A DNA stretch of 64,000 bases from Chrysemys picta bellii (taxonomy: Eukaryota > Chordata > Testudines > Emydidae). Position 1 is the stretch's first letter. The number at the start of each line of letters is the position of its first letter. Below are positions 23,351 to 62,373 of the stretch, piece by piece. Under the pieces are notes generated by a model, which worked only from the letters and a program-made list of their open reading frames with translations, was not told where the DNA came from and did no database searches. The position numbers and the translations under genes are program-made. The stretch spans positions 11,714,836 through 11,778,835 of the forward strand of contig NC_088805.1 of assembly GCF_011386835.1 (NCBI RefSeq), written 5' to 3'.

Positions 23351-24434
23351 CAGTGGTGAGCTGGAGCCGGTTCGCTAAATTTAGAAGCCGGTGTAGAACT
23401 GGTTCCTAAAAGGGGTGGGTGGGCAAACCCCTGTCCGCGGGCCACATCCTGCCCCAGTCCTTTAAATAGCCGCGGTTCAGTGGGGGGAGCAGGGACGGGC
23501 CGGGGGAGCCTCCCCAGCTGGAGCCCTGGCCCTTTAAACAGCCCCTGGAGCCCCCCGCTACCCCAGGGCTCCGGGGGCTATTTAAAGGGCCCGGGGTTCC
23601 CCTGCTTCTACTACCCTGGCCCTTTAAATAGCTCCCGGAGCCCTGGAGAACTGGCGGGACTCCAGCAGCTATTTAAAGACCAGGGCAGCAGAGGCAGCTG
23701 GAGCCCCCCGCTACCCCAGGGCTCCTGAGGGCTATTTAAAGGGCCGAGGCTCCCCTACTTCTACCGCCCTGGCCCTTTAAATAGCCGCTGGAGCCCTGGG
23801 GTAGCAGCAGCAGCAGGGCTCCGGCAGCTATTTAAAGGGCCGGGGCAGTAGAAGCCCCGGACTTTTTAAATTGCCCCCAGTGCCCCGCTGCCGCTACCCC
23901 AAGGCTCCAGCAGTGGGACTCTGGTGGCTATTTAAAGGGCCTGGGACTCCAGCCCCTGCTGGGAGCCCCAGGCCCTTGAAATTGCCCCCCTGGGGAAGCC
24001 GGGCCTCCCCTGTACAGCACATGGGCGTACCGGCTTACTTTCACCTCTGGGTAAGGGGGTGGGGCTTCAAGCTCCAGCGGCTGCACGGCATCCTTACACA
24101 GCAGCATGGTAAGGGGGCCAGCCGGGGTGAGTTGGGTAGGGAGTGGGGTCTTGAGGGGGCAGTTGGGGTGGGGGGATCTTGGGAGGGGGTGGTCGAGGAC
24201 AAGGGGGGGGTTGATGGGTTGCAGGTTCTGAGGGGGGAAGGGGGGAGACAGGCACATGGGGCTTGTACTCACCACGTGGTTCCCTACCAGGTCTTCGGCG
24301 GTGGGTCCTTCACTCGATCTGGGTGAAGGACCTGCTGCCGAAAACCCGGAGCGAGTGAAGACCCCCCTGCCACCGAAGTGCTGCCGAGGACCCGGTAGGG
24401 AACCGGTTCTTAGGATTTTGGGAGCTCATCATTG
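23351..24434. mobile_element. hAT-type element carrying a TTTAAA palindrome array
   Basis: The left end is CAGTGGTGAGCTGGAGC and the right end AGCTCATCATTG. The flanking 8-bp duplications CCTATATC (23343-23350) and CCTACATC (24435-24442) differ by one base. From about 23460 to 23985 the interior has about eleven copies of a GC-flanked TTTAAA block (CCCTTTAAATAGCC or its inverse GGCTATTTAAAGGGCC), mostly alternating in orientation. The remainder is G-rich. No transposase is present. Confidence 0.75.
23460..23985. repeat. Alternating inverted array of TTTAAA blocks
   Basis: About eleven blocks occur near 23460, 23530, 23578, 23620, 23666, 23727, 23771, 23826, 23860, 23925 and 23970. Most neighbouring blocks are inverse complements of each other, separated by GGAGCCC/GGGCTCC-type spacers, so many hairpins are possible. 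Spacing is irregular (about 35-70 bp). Confidence 0.75.
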
Positions 24435-24611
24435 CCTACATCTCCCAGAAGACTAGCTAGTCTGGATTGAAAATACCATTAAACTTGTGTGAGAGGGTTG
24501 AGCATGTGGACAGGGGCAATACTTGAGTAAACAGCCTGAGTTAACTCTGCAGTGAAGAGACTCCCTAAATGTACAGTAAGAGAAATCCACCCTCGGCAAT
24601 TAAACAACCCA

Positions 24612-24850
24612 TTATGGAGATAAAATAGTCCAGTGGGTAGAGCAGAGGCCTGGCAATCAAGATTATGGGTTTCCTTCCTCACTGCTATTGCCTTGTTCGG
24701 TTATCTTGGGCAAGACACTTTATTGCATGGCTGAATTTAGAGATCTGTAAAGAGGTGATAACACTTACCAATGTCTCAGACTTAAGTAGCAGGCGTAAAG
24801 CATTGAGAGCCTCAGATGGAAGTCATTGTAGATATAAGAAGTGATGGTTG
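24612..24850 (+). mobile_element. Nearly full-length MIR SINE
   Basis: A tRNA-like head (AGTGGGTAGAGCAGAGGCCT, with a degenerate B box) is followed by the MIR core, TTGGGCAAGACACTTTATTG, ATCTGTAAAGAGGTGATAAC and GCGTAAAGCATTGAGAG. It is old and diverged, but the order is complete. Confidence 0.75.
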
Positions 24851-24940
24851 CACAAGGCACCATCTCCTTTCTCTCAGTCTTTTTGGCATTTTCTCATCTG
24901 CAGTTTGAGGAGAATAAAAGTAAGCCATTATCATCATGAT

Positions 24941-25554
24941 TAAGGCTGAGAGTTTGTCATAGAAGTCACGGATTCCGTGACCTCCATGACTTCTGCAGTG
25001 GCTGGTGCACCTGGCCTGGGAGCCACCTGAGGAACTCAGGCAGCCACTGGGCCAGTTGCACTAGCTGCTGCTGGGGCAGTCTCAGGCCACCGCCCCCATC
25101 AGCAGCAGGAGTTTGGGTGGGGGGGCTCAGGCATGGGAGGGGATGAGGGCTCCCCAGAAGTGGTGACACCCTCTGCTCCTAGGCGTAGGCACAGCCAGGG
25201 GGACTCTGCATGCTGGCTCCGTCCCCGCAGCTCCCATTGGTTGTGGTTCCTGGCCAATGGGAGCTGCAGAGACAGTGCAGAGAGCTCCCTCGCCACACCT
25301 CTGCCTAGAAGCAGAGGGAGGGGGAATGTCGCCGTTTCCAGGGAGTTGTGGAGCCAAGCAGCCTGCCAGCCCCCAGCAACACCCCTCCCCCCCAGCATTA
25401 GTGGGGGTCCCTGGCTGCTGCTGCCCACCCCACCCCCCGGCCAAGATTCAGTCAGGGGTGCATAATACAAGTCATAGACCATGAATTTGTGTTTCTTGCC
25501 TGTGACCTGTCCATGACTTTTACTAAAAATACCTGTGACTAAAACATAGCCTTA
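24941..25554. mobile_element. Non-autonomous TIR element, GC-rich core
   Basis: The ends are TAAGGCTGAGAGTTTGTCA and the inverse of TAAGGCTATGTTTTAGTCA. The flanks ATCATGAT (24933-24940) and ATCATGTT (25555-25562) match at 7 of 8 bases, indicating hAT-type insertion. The open frames inside run in several frames on both strands and reflect GC-rich composition, not coding. Confidence 0.75.
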
Positions 25555-25699
25555 ATCATGTTCAAGCTGAAGACACCACACTGCAGGAATATGTTAAAAT
25601 GTTTTAAGTACTCAACCTATGCATTTCCCCCCCACCCCAAATGCAGCTTAAAAAATAAGGTGTCACTGTCCTCTCCTCCAGTAACAACTGAACATTCTA

Positions 25700-26720
25700 A
25701 CAGAGCTATCCATTAGGGATTGATTGTAGGTCCACTCTTATTTAATATTTTCATTAATGTACAAGTAAAATTTGCCAGGGATAGTAAATTTGGAGGAGTG
25801 GCAAAAATCTGAGAGCGCAAATAAAAATGGACCTGGACATAAGATTAGAAAAAATGAGATGCAACTTGGACATGTTACCATCATTTGGGTAAAACTAATA
25901 GTCATATTCAATAAGGGGAAAATCTGGGGAGGAAAATGACACTAAATGATTTAAGGGCAATGCTACATTGCAAACTGAAGTCTAAATAGCAGTATAAAAA
26001 AAGATAACAGCAGCCAACACAATTTTAGGGCTGCATATACAAACATACTGCCACAAACCAGACAGAATGCGTTTTCTCTAGCTCTGGGTATGTATCTATT
26101 TTTGAGCACCCAGATGTGCAAGGAACTTCACAGAAACAAGTACAGATGTGACCGCACCTGTTATATAGAATTAAATACCAGGCACCTCATTATCAAAGTA
26201 ACTGCAGATAACAAAAAGGCCTGGAGGGACTGATTTACTGGAAAAGATTAAGAGTTAACCAAGTACTGGATTGGCTAAGAAACAGCTTTGTGGGGGATAG
26301 AATAGTCAAAAATGTGAACGGTACAAGCAGCTAAGGAGGGAGAGAAGTTTAAGATAATATATGGGGGAATCATAGAAGTGTAGGATTAGAAGGGACCTCA
26401 ATAGGTCATCTAATCCAGTCCTCTGTGCTCAAGGGAGGATAACTAAGGGAATAACTAAGGAATAAGAGTAAAAGGATTAAAAAAAACCCCACAACTATTT
26501 CAGGTTGAATGTCAGGAAAAGCTTCCTGACAGTAACAGCTACCGGGCTGTGAAATATTCTCTAAGGGAAGTGATGCAATTCTACCCCTTGGAACATTTCA
26601 AAATAGATTGCCACACAAGCAAATGGACAATAGAAACAATCCTGCAGTGGCAGGAAAATTTGACTAGATGACCCAATAGATCTTTTCTATCTCTAACTTC
26701 TACAGTTCATCAGAATTCCA
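25700..26720 (+). mobile_element. Degenerate CR1 LINE, with an inserted CR1-like tail
   Basis: The plus strand shows the CR1 reverse-transcriptase region: GTCCACTCTTATTTAATATTTTCATTAATG, then AAATTTGCCAGGG, and, near the 3' end, CTGACAGTAACAGCTACCGG. It is full of stops and indels. A reverse-oriented CR1 or SINE tail (AATCATAGAA...AGAAGGGACCTCAATAGGTC) interrupts it at about 26369-26440. Confidence 0.6.
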
Positions 26721-26734
26721 TTTTTATGGAAAAC

Positions 26735-27070
26735 TGCAGACTGGAACTTGTTTTAGGGGCAGACCAAGAAAACGTTACAAAAGACACACTGAAGACCAAC
26801 CTCCAATCTTACAACATTGACCTCAGCACCTGGGAGCTCTTAGCCCATGACAAGATCTGACAGCAGCAGCCCTGCCACCTCAGACTGGATGATTTTGAGA
26901 GCTTGACGATTTCTGCAATCAAGGAGAGACGTGCAAGATGTAAAAAGCTAAAAGCAGCACTAATTCATTTACAATTGTCTTTACCTGTGGCACTTGTGGA
27001 GGAGGCTGCAGGTCCAAAATCAGTCTTTGGTCTCATCTCAGGACCCACACACTCAATGGGAGACTTCATC
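26735..27070 (+). mobile_element. LINE C-terminal fragment with zinc-finger-like tail
   Basis: One frame reads KDTLKTNLQSYNIDLSTWE, then FESLTISAIKERRARCKK. A second gives CGTCGGGCRSKISLWSHLRTHT, a degenerate C2H2 finger with SHLRTH. This layout (a KRYKD...WE...DFE...RA motif chain and a terminal C2H2 finger) is known from endonuclease/reverse-transcriptase LINE polyproteins of fish, frogs and reptiles. The fragment is broken by stops and at least one frameshift. Confidence 0.55.
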
Positions 27071-27159
27071 ATATGTAGAGGAAGCCTTCCCCGCCCCACC
27101 AAAAGAGGTCAATATTTAGTTGATTAAGTGATCCAGCAGCACATATGTATTTCCTAATT

Positions 27160-27245
27160 TACCATAGAAATGCCGGGCTGCAAGGGATCTCGAGAGGTCA
27201 TCTAGTCCAGCCCGCTGCACTGGGGGCCAAATATACCTGACAAGG
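27160..27245 (-). mobile_element. CR1-like/SINE tail fragment
   Basis: The words ACCATAGAAATGCCGGGCTG and GAGGTCATCTAGTCCAGCCC are the inverse of the CR1/SINE shared tail. Only the tail remains. Confidence 0.6.
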
Positions 27246-28890
27246 CCATACTTGACAAGTATTTGTCTAATGATTTTCAATATTTCTCCTCTCAGCAAAA
27301 AGAAGGGCTGCCAATGAAAAGCCCAGGAAGTGTCCTCAGTGAATAGACATCTGTCAAGTCCCACATCAGAGGCAACACAAGGAAAGGCCCATTTTCAAGA
27401 ATGCCCATCCACTGGGCATAAGGAGGATGAAGCTTTAATAAGGTACTTGAGGCATTTGATAGGTTAATTATGCATCACTTAAAGAAAAAACCTTCCCTCA
27501 ACTTTGCATTATGCACAACTCTGTCCCTGCAGTTGTAGCACTGGACACCAAGTTGTTCTGTACATTTCTTTGCAGTATGGGCTTCTCTCGAAGGGGCTAG
27601 TAACAGAGTTTGGAAACAGTGCATAAGAAGGGAGCCAGCAGAACACTCTTCTAACACCGCTTGGCTGAACAATATTGGACATAATGTGGCCAGCCTGTAT
27701 GTCTATCAGTTTGTCTACACTGGCTGGCCAAGCAGTTGGAAACAGATTTAATAAGAACTCTGTTTAGATAGAATTTAAACCCAGATTCTTAACTCCGGTT
27801 AACTTAAATTTTTTACATGCTTTGGGCTGTAGGGGCACAACCTAATTAAAGAAAACAAAACTAGGAAGAAAATTAAGACATTGCATGGCTAAGAAAGCAC
27901 AGGGGCTGGAATTGTTCTGAGGTTACATTTTGGATGAACGAGTGCAGTAGCTTTAACAAGTTGCAGGTGTTTTCTAAACATAGACATTTTCATTCAAGAC
28001 ATCAGGAGGAACCTGATCTTACAGGTGACTCTCACAATGAGAAACTTTACAGTCTGCTGCTGAATATCACTAAACAAGCAGTATAAAGCATTTATTAAAC
28101 AGCAGATTTCACATTAATTCATAAGTTAACAGCTCCAGACAGCCTAGTTCAGGATGGTGTGAGTCACATCGTATGCTAATGATGTCCCGTAGAACATTGC
28201 TGCCAGCAGGCTCTGGCTGATAGTACAATAGTATATAAATGTAATTTCACTTAGATAATGCTATCTATACAGTTTTGGTAATATTATTTTATTTAGCAAC
28301 GTTTTTAAATATCCTAAGTAGCACACTTAAACTGTCCTGCTTAGATGCAGTCAACTATCAGATACACCAAAGTGACTTGCTGGACCCTGCATTGTCAGTT
28401 CTGGATTCCACTGAAGAGATCTGTGTCAAACATATAACACAACTGTAAGTCACCGGATAGATTTAATCCATTTAAAAAACAAAAGATGGAAACAACACAA
28501 CTACCACTTGGGTCCTAGTTGTGATCCTGGACCATGAGTAGCCTTCTGAAATCCAGAGACTCCAAAGAAGCTTACGGACTGGCTAACAGTAAGCTTGAGA
28601 GATGCCAACAGAATCTGCCAGATCAAAAAGCCAAGGACGGAAAGTACTGTGCTCAGAGAAAGCCTGACAGGATAAGGAAGTGAAACAAGGGGGCTCTTTT
28701 TACTTTAAAACTGGAAAAGTTTTGTTTGGTCTTATGCAGAAGAAAAATGCTGTAAAGGCTTAAAATATATTAAAGTAAAAAGCCCAGGAGGGTTATACTT
28801 GCTCTCATCTCTGCAAGTATAACCATTTCGCATTAAGAGCAATTATGCTTCAGTGAATCTGTCCCAGAGTTCAGTAATAGGTTAAGTAGT
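27246..28890. other. Intergenic, no recognised feature
   Basis: No gene is seen. A short stretch at 27695-27790 carries GTTTGTCTACACTGGCTGG, possibly the end of a decayed TIR element. Confidence 0.4.
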
Positions 28891-28892
28891 CT

Positions 28893-29172
28893 CAGGATAC
28901 AACTACACTGAGCCTCAGAACCCAGGTCAATTGACTTGGGCTTGCAGGACTCGGGCTGTGGGGCTAAAAATACTACAGTAGACATTCAGGCTCAGGGTGC
29001 AGCGCGAGCGCTGAGACCCACACCCTGGTGGGGTTTCAGAACCTGGCTCCAGCCCAAGCCTGAATGTTTACACTGCAATTTTTAGCCCCCAGCCTGAGTC
29101 CTGCAAGCCCGACTCAGCTGACCTGGGCCAGCCACAGATGTGCCGTGAGTCTTTTACTAACCTGTAGACATA
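28893..29172. mobile_element. Non-autonomous TIR element (MITE)
   Basis: The left end, GGATACAACTACACTGAGCC, and the inverse of the right end, GCTATGTCTACAGG, are related. The two halves contain inverse words (ACTTGGGCTTGCAGGACTCG against CAGCCTGAGTCCTGCAAGC), so the unit folds on itself. It resembles the element at 21461-21696. Confidence 0.6.
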
Positions 29173-30646
29173 GCTGGAGTTCTGTAGCTCCTAATAAAGG
29201 CTGCTCTTTTCTTTTAGGTATGTTATGATCTTAACCCACTTACGTGAACTGGTGCTGAACATAGCTTTTCAGGTCAGTTTTCCCTACCCAGTCAGCAGTT
29301 CTCAGCCTCCAATGAGAAGGCAATGCAGACCATTCAGTGAATTAGGTTCTAGGACTTTTAAAGGAAGCACTGTGTTTATTGTTGCATCTCTTCTCTCAAT
29401 GGGAGATCGAAAGAAGGTTAGACGTTGCACATTATTAGGTGGACAGAGCTTAGCCACAAAAAAGGAATGACAGGATTGTTTTTTTCTGAATGCTGAACGA
29501 ATCCTTGTTAACCATCTCCTTTGCTAGCCCTTTTAGAGTTCCAAGACATGCCTCTCTTCCGTGCATAACAAAGAATACTTGTATGGGCTTTCCTGGAATT
29601 GATCTAAAAATGCCAGGGAGGAAAAGCAAAGCTGAGGAGCTGGACTTTTTCCAGCTCGCTTTCACTTGGTCACAGCCAAAGCCATCCTGCGGTTTGCCTG
29701 CCCCAGTCACAACTGCATCATCATATTAGTGAGATGATGTATCATTATGCAAAATGCATGCATAGAAATATTTTCCATATTAACCATAAAGGTAAAGATA
29801 GAAGGGAGGTCTAAGAGACTGACAGCGCTTGAGGTGGAAATTAACTTAAAATAGCTGGAAGTGCTGGGGAAATGAAGCAGTGACAGGCTGGATCTGAACA
29901 AAGCCTCATTAATAAAAATTTGGGCAAACACATTAGCAGTACTGGTGATTACTATATTTCTGAACACTGATGTACAGAAAGCCTACAACATCTCTGACAC
30001 AGAAAGCTAATAGCAATGGACATGGTTCTACCACAATCACTTAATCCAATTCCCATGAATAAAATTGAATTTTGAAAGCAGCAAGCTCACAAAGTAGTTG
30101 ATTTGCTTCATAACCTAAGACCTAAGGCACCAAACTCTCCCCAAGAAATCAGTATAACAAAGTGAGTAGAATCCGTAGTTTTGTACCTAACTGAACTGAA
30201 AGTTTATACACAGTCCATGTTTTTTTATGTCTGGAGCACTGTTAGCAGTATCACTGCTGAAGCAGTGAGAGAGAAACATGCCAGTGAATCTGGTAAGGAC
30301 TTTTACAGCCCCACTCTTTAGATTTTGGTTTTCTCACAATACTCTGCTAAAACCTTAATTACCTAAAACATACAAATGCTGCTGTCTAATGTTATTGGCT
30401 AGGGATTTTTTTGGCTTTAAGTACAGATGGATGCCGTTGATGAGTTACATGGGATGGGGTGCTTATAAATTGGATTGCAGTTGTAAACTGTCTCCCACAA
30501 CAGCCCAAAACATTAGAAGACAGAGGAAGTGCTAGTTAATTTTTTTTTAAACCAGCTAGTAAGAGTGGCTATGTTACTAACACCCCCCGCCCCTCCCAAT
30601 ATCTTGTTAGCAAACAGTATTTTGGTGCTTTATAGTTTTTCTTGTA
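29173..30646. other. Intergenic, no recognised feature
   Basis: No exon, repeat or motif that I can support. Confidence 0.4.
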
Positions 30647-30837
30647 TACATCTCTACCCCGATATACGCGACCTGATATAACACGAATTCGGATATAACG
30701 CGGTAAAGCAGTGCTCTGGGGGGGCGGGGCTGCGCACTCCGGTGGACCAAAGCAAGTTCAATATAACGCGGTTTCACCTATAACGCGGTAAGATTTTTTG
30801 GCTCCCGAGGACAGCGTTATATCAAGGTAGAGGTGCA
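30647..30837. mobile_element. Short TIR element, GATATAACGCG family, copy 1
   Basis: The left end, TACATCTCTACCCCGATAT, is mirrored at the right end by the inverse of TGCACCTCTACCTTGATAT. Internal GATATAACGCGG words are repeated in both orientations, and a GGGGGGCGGGGC block lies in the middle. The TA-rich ends suggest Tc1/mariner-like insertion at TA. Other copies are at 42024-42230 and, expanded, at 52508-53476. Confidence 0.8.
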
Positions 30838-33800
30838 CTTGCAAATAAAGTAATTAAACACCGCAAAGCAAAAAACAGAGAATCTGAGTACACACGGACA
30901 CTTTAAAAGCTTGACTGAAGTAGCAATGCCACGATTACTGTAACTTTCACTAAGTTCTCCTATTTTATATATTTGTTCTGCAGACAGCAAATGCAAAGAT
31001 TCTTTGGGGAATGCGAGCATTAGTGTGATGTACCACAGCTATGTAATGACACTCAAGATTTCTGATGACAAATGTCTGGCCTGATCCAGAGCCCATTGAA
31101 ATCAGTGGGAGTCTTTCCATTTACTTTAATGGATTTTGCATACGGTCCTAACTTAGAGGAGAAGCAGACTTCATGCTTCTGTAAGGCATGTGGGAGGTAC
31201 TGAATACGAGTACAGAACTTGGATGCATCACTTGTTCTCTCCAGCTATTCCTCCCAGATGTTTATCCCTTCTATAATCCCCACTCCAAAAAAAGCACACA
31301 CTGACCAGAGCACCATCTCCTCCCCTCAGATACCGTTTTCAAGCACCACTGCTGGAAGATACCTGTAAAGGTGCTGAAAAATGGTTCTCTCCCATCTACA
31401 CTAGCAGATGAACAGTTTTCAGCACCAATTCAGCAGGATTCATTACAGACAGTCATTGTCAGCCAAAGGTGATGCAGAATTGGTGTAAGGCAGTGGATTA
31501 GCAGCAATTGAGGTATGCAAATACTTACAGATCACAACTGTGCACACACTGAACTGGAAGATTTACCTGGAGTAGAGAAAATAATTCACTGTCACCATAG
31601 CCAACTGATAGCATTGTTCATTACCAGACTGGTATTCTGTGCATGCAGTTAAAAAAGCTTACCTTTTAATACATGAAGTGTCTTCATTTCTGTGTTATTC
31701 ACACACATGCCCAAGGTTTTAGATCACATACAAACGGTGTTGGTAAAACTGAAGTCTGAAGTGCAAAAAGTAAGCAAGCTTTGAACCAGGCTATTTCTGC
31801 AGGTAGTTTACTGAACAAAAGCTTCATAAGCGTTATTTCATTTTAGTGAAAAAACTTGGGCCCATGGTACCCAATGGGTTTTTTAACTAAACTGCATTCC
31901 ATGTTTGTTCCAGTGTAAGTTTTCAATAAAGATCCTGCCTCTGAGAGGACTCGTTTCCAGTGCAAAGCAAGCATCACTATTAGCTATGAAGTGAGTGTGT
32001 CCAATATAGGACAAGATGGTTTTACGAAACTGTAGTATGAGGCAGTGAGATTGCAGGAAAGGTTTCCATGAGAAGTAGAAGTTGGATCACCTCAATGTGC
32101 AGCCACAAAACTTTAGAGAAACCCACTACCCAGTCTTTCAATCCTCCTAACAGTTTATATTTTAAAAGCTCCTACTAGCCATAGATCATTTCTGTTAGCT
32201 GTCAGCTTAATCCAGTCAAACAAATCTTAACAAGCTCACATTTTACAGCCTAAACAGAGCTAAAGGTTCCATCAACTGATAACATCTAAGCACCAGTTTA
32301 TTTACAGCAGAAGCTATAGAAATTCTTAAAGGACCAGTGGCTTGGAAAGTGCGGGCTGGCTACTTTACTCTATGACTATTAGCAGAGGTCAATGCCACTG
32401 CTGGAGGGGTAGGTTCTCTCCTCTACCCTCAACCTCCCAGGACTGCTAAACCAAGGACTTTGAGGGAGATGAGGGGAGGAAGAAAATAAAGAAGTTTTAT
32501 TTTCCTACATGATGAGTGGTTTTCTGAGAAAGGCACTCTCTGGCTGGAAGGAATGTGCTGTTCTGTTAGAGAGATATCAACATGCAAAATCTTGGAGCAG
32601 AAATCCTCTTCTCTCCCCCCTAGCAGTTCATAAACAAGCATCCTCCAGTCAATGCTGCGCTATATGCGGCACAGAGTTTTCATCACACAAAACCACATGG
32701 GCCATCCTAGACCAAGGAAAAGGTCTTGCAGAAATAACAGTTTTACGTTTCTACCTGACAATGGATTTCTATTACTGTGAAGAACAGTCCCATAGAAAGA
32801 GGTTGTCAGGGAGAGAGGCCTTCCATTGCTTTGCTGGATCTTGAAAAGCCATCCAATATGTCCCAGAAAGATACTGCCTCTTAAAGGGCCTACCTAGCCT
32901 CTACTTTTCTTGGGAGTTCAACTACCATGACCAAAGCCAGAGCTGCGTCACCCCCACCACCATGCTGATGAAGAGGAAAGATACCACAACATTCCTTCTT
33001 AAATCAGGATAGACTGATGACTTCAGTCAATATTACTCTTGTTTCTGCTAATGCTGTGGGTGGACTTAAACTTTACTTTTTTTCTTTTTAAAAACATGCC
33101 TACTAACTAGGAATAAGACCAAAGTTTCAGTGCAGTATTTAGCAATGTCACAATTGTTCCTAATTCAGTTTGCAGTCAACAAAACCCTTTAGACATTTGG
33201 TTCCATCAAGAGAAGTAGAGGTGGTCTTAACATGGATAGTGGACCTGCAGAGTCAATTCTGGAGACTGTGTCCCAAACTTCAGCCTTTACAGCTTGTAGT
33301 CTCCCATTTTTATCCAGGCACTGACATAAACCTTATCTGGACACACAGGAAACACATGGTTTACCCAAGCAGGTGGTTTTTTTGGTAGTCATCCTGTTCT
33401 GTGACTCTTTTCCACAATGGACTGATTCAGAACTCAGAATGCATCTTCAGTGAGGAAGGCTAAAGCCCTCTGAAGCAAATTCAGCACAGTTCTTCCTCAA
33501 GGAACTTCAATATTCCTCTCCTAAAAAGTGGATGAGCACAGATCTTCCATACTATCTGCCTACCATTTTTGCTATCTGCAGGGCTGAAGAGACGGCGTCT
33601 CTTGTTATGGCTTAAGACTTCGAGATAAAATATTTTTTTTCCTTTGAATACTCCTCTCCCTCCATTATCTTCATTTATATAATGTCCTGCTGCTCGTGGC
33701 AAACTACACAGATCTATCCAAAACTTCATGGACCTGAGTCAGAATGGAGGAAGGTGTCCATCAACAAAACTGTAGGTTAACCTCAGTCCCAAACTCTTAT

Positions 33801-34919
33801 TCTAAAGGCAGGTAGACTAGATCTCCATCACTCTATAAACTTGTACCAGGACACAATGACTAAACTGGAAGCATAAGGAAGAATGAGATGCATAAGGAAG
33901 AATTAGCTACCTCTTAAAAAGCATCCAAGTGTGCAACTGGTGAGAGGATCCTGGGACTTGGAGTTTCTCTGTTTGTAACTTCCCAGAGATGAGTCAACAG
34001 CCAAAGGAGAGACCACATGTAGGAGGAAGTAAGTCGCACAAATACGTAAGAGTGTGTTCACACTGAATTACCAGGAATCTGCTGGGTTTTCTTTACCTCT
34101 TCATAGTGAGAGCCTACCACCAAATAGGATAACATTGCTGCTCCCAAGGAAGTTATACTTCGCTCTTAAGTAATCCTGTTTCCCCCTAAGTCAGGCAACA
34201 ACAGCCACCACAATCAATCAGTTCACTAACAGAAGCCACCAGCTCACAGGTGCATGCCCCAAAACCAGTTTGACAAAACGTTTTAATCTTGGCAGGAGAG
34301 GAAAATCCTGGGGCCCTTAGAAGTAGTTACTCTGTCAGTCAGTTAAATAACATAGCTGCAACTATTTGGTTAGAAAAATCCACATTTTAACAGACTCCCA
34401 TGTACAAAGCAATCAACACACAAACTTCGACCAATCACAGCAACAAAGGACAATTTTTTCTTTTTCTTTTTTTCTTTTTTTTAAGGGGCAGGGGTCTGGA
34501 AAAAATACAGCACACTAATGAAACAAAATGCCAAAAATACAAAAAAAATAGAAAAAAATGTATTTACAAGTGGTACATTACTATGATCAGAACGCACACA
34601 GACAATTGCTGCTATAATACATGCATTGGGTCAAGAAGGAACTACTAAAAAACCTGCAAGGGAGAAGTTCTTTAAAAAAAGAAAAGGGTAAAGGGTTTAA
34701 ACTTTTTTCTTCCCTAGTTTGCTACATTGATCAAAATCAAATACTCCCCTAAAGTCCATGAGTACAATCAGTACAAATACTACACTGGTTTTTAACTGTG
34801 GGTTCAGCTGTGGAGGGGGAAAAAAACAGCAGCTTATCGTAGAGTCATATACAAGAAAGCCATAGTAAACTGCTCTACATGCTAAAAATTACAGCAAGCC
34901 CCTGACTGCTACATAGCAT
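30838..34919. other. Intergenic, mostly unrecognised
   Basis: No gene is seen. At 31073-31155 there is an imperfect inverted repeat (GATCCAGAGCCCATTGAAAT and ACTTTAATGGATTTTGCAT), a common short foldback element of sauropsids. Nothing else can be named. Confidence 0.4.
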
Positions 34920-35613
34920 GATCTTAGCAGGTTTTCCTTTTTATTTATTCATATATATATATATATATACGCATATATATATGTATAAAAATCGTGCCCT
35001 TGTTCACTGCAACATGACATCTGGGTGGAAATGTAACTTGCTACAACAAATTCTTATATGTATACTGCAATAAGTCACTCAATGTCTGTGGATTTAATAA
35101 GTCACCTCACACCACAGGAAATATTTAATAAATCAAAAAAAAGAATATAGTGACAGATTTTCTGTCTCAGTTCTCTCCAAAACTGAAGTCCGACAGGAAA
35201 CTGGTCCCAAAGTACTTGGGGGCTCTCTGATGAAACTTCAATTTGCTTAATTGTTTTTCCTTTTAGTGTTCGCAAGTTTCTGAACGACTTTCATGCCGTT
35301 TTCAGTTTAAAGTTTGTCTCCTCCTCTCTCACAAAAGTAACAGTCTGGTACTAATCCATAAAAGAGGGGGAGGAGAAGAAGAAGGTGGCTGCAGTTGCAC
35401 AAAGTGTCCCCAATTCCACATCTGCAGGGAGAAAAGGAATCAAACGGAGCTCCAGAACCTTTGTATTAAAAAGAAAAAAAAAAAGCAAAGTCCATTCATA
35501 CAAGTTCCATAAACTGGTACCTTTCCGAGTACCAGTCCAGCTTTAGGAGACAAAACCACAAGTTAAGAGAAAAAGACCAAGGCAGAAGTTCCAGTCACTT
35601 TCCATCTATTCCA
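34920..35613 (-). other. SPPL3: Candidate SPPL3 3' UTR
   Basis: Downstream of the SPPL3 stop on the minus strand, two overlapping AATAAA signals lie at 34940-34949, which would place cleavage near 34920 and give a UTR of about 0.7 kb. A (TA)n tract at 34951-34984 lies just before the signal in transcript order. A longer UTR using a more distal signal is possible. Confidence 0.4.
34951..34984. repeat. (TA)n microsatellite
   Basis: Alternating AT dinucleotides, interrupted once by CG, in the likely SPPL3 3' UTR and immediately beside the candidate polyadenylation signal. Confidence 0.9.
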
Positions 35614-62138
<26,525 letters not shown>

Positions 62139-62373
62139 CTGGAAACAACACACCATGTTAGTTCAAAGATTTAATGATTTCCATTTAAAGAACAGAAAAA
62201 CCACTGACTCTGATTGGACGAGGCTCATAAGTAGTAATATTAATGAAAGATGTCAGAGAGAAGTTCTCTTTGCCAGAAAATAGGTACCAAAGGCAGCAAC
62301 AATAAAGGCTTTCTCCACATTTAAATAACTTGCCTAAATCGTGAAGTGGAGGGATGAAAGGGTTAGTCTATGT

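Noticed and set aside
23480..24326. Pro-rich frames of 82-151 codons
   Set aside because: They are products of the palindrome array. Residue repeats follow the DNA blocks, not a protein family.
25099..25484. Frames of 105-127 codons on the minus strand
   Set aside because: They fall entirely inside a TIR element with near-perfect 8-bp flanks, and both strands are open.
34930..34990. CRISPR-like or satellite array
   Set aside because: It is a plain (TA)n microsatellite in a likely 3' UTR. No spaced repeats occur anywhere in the window.
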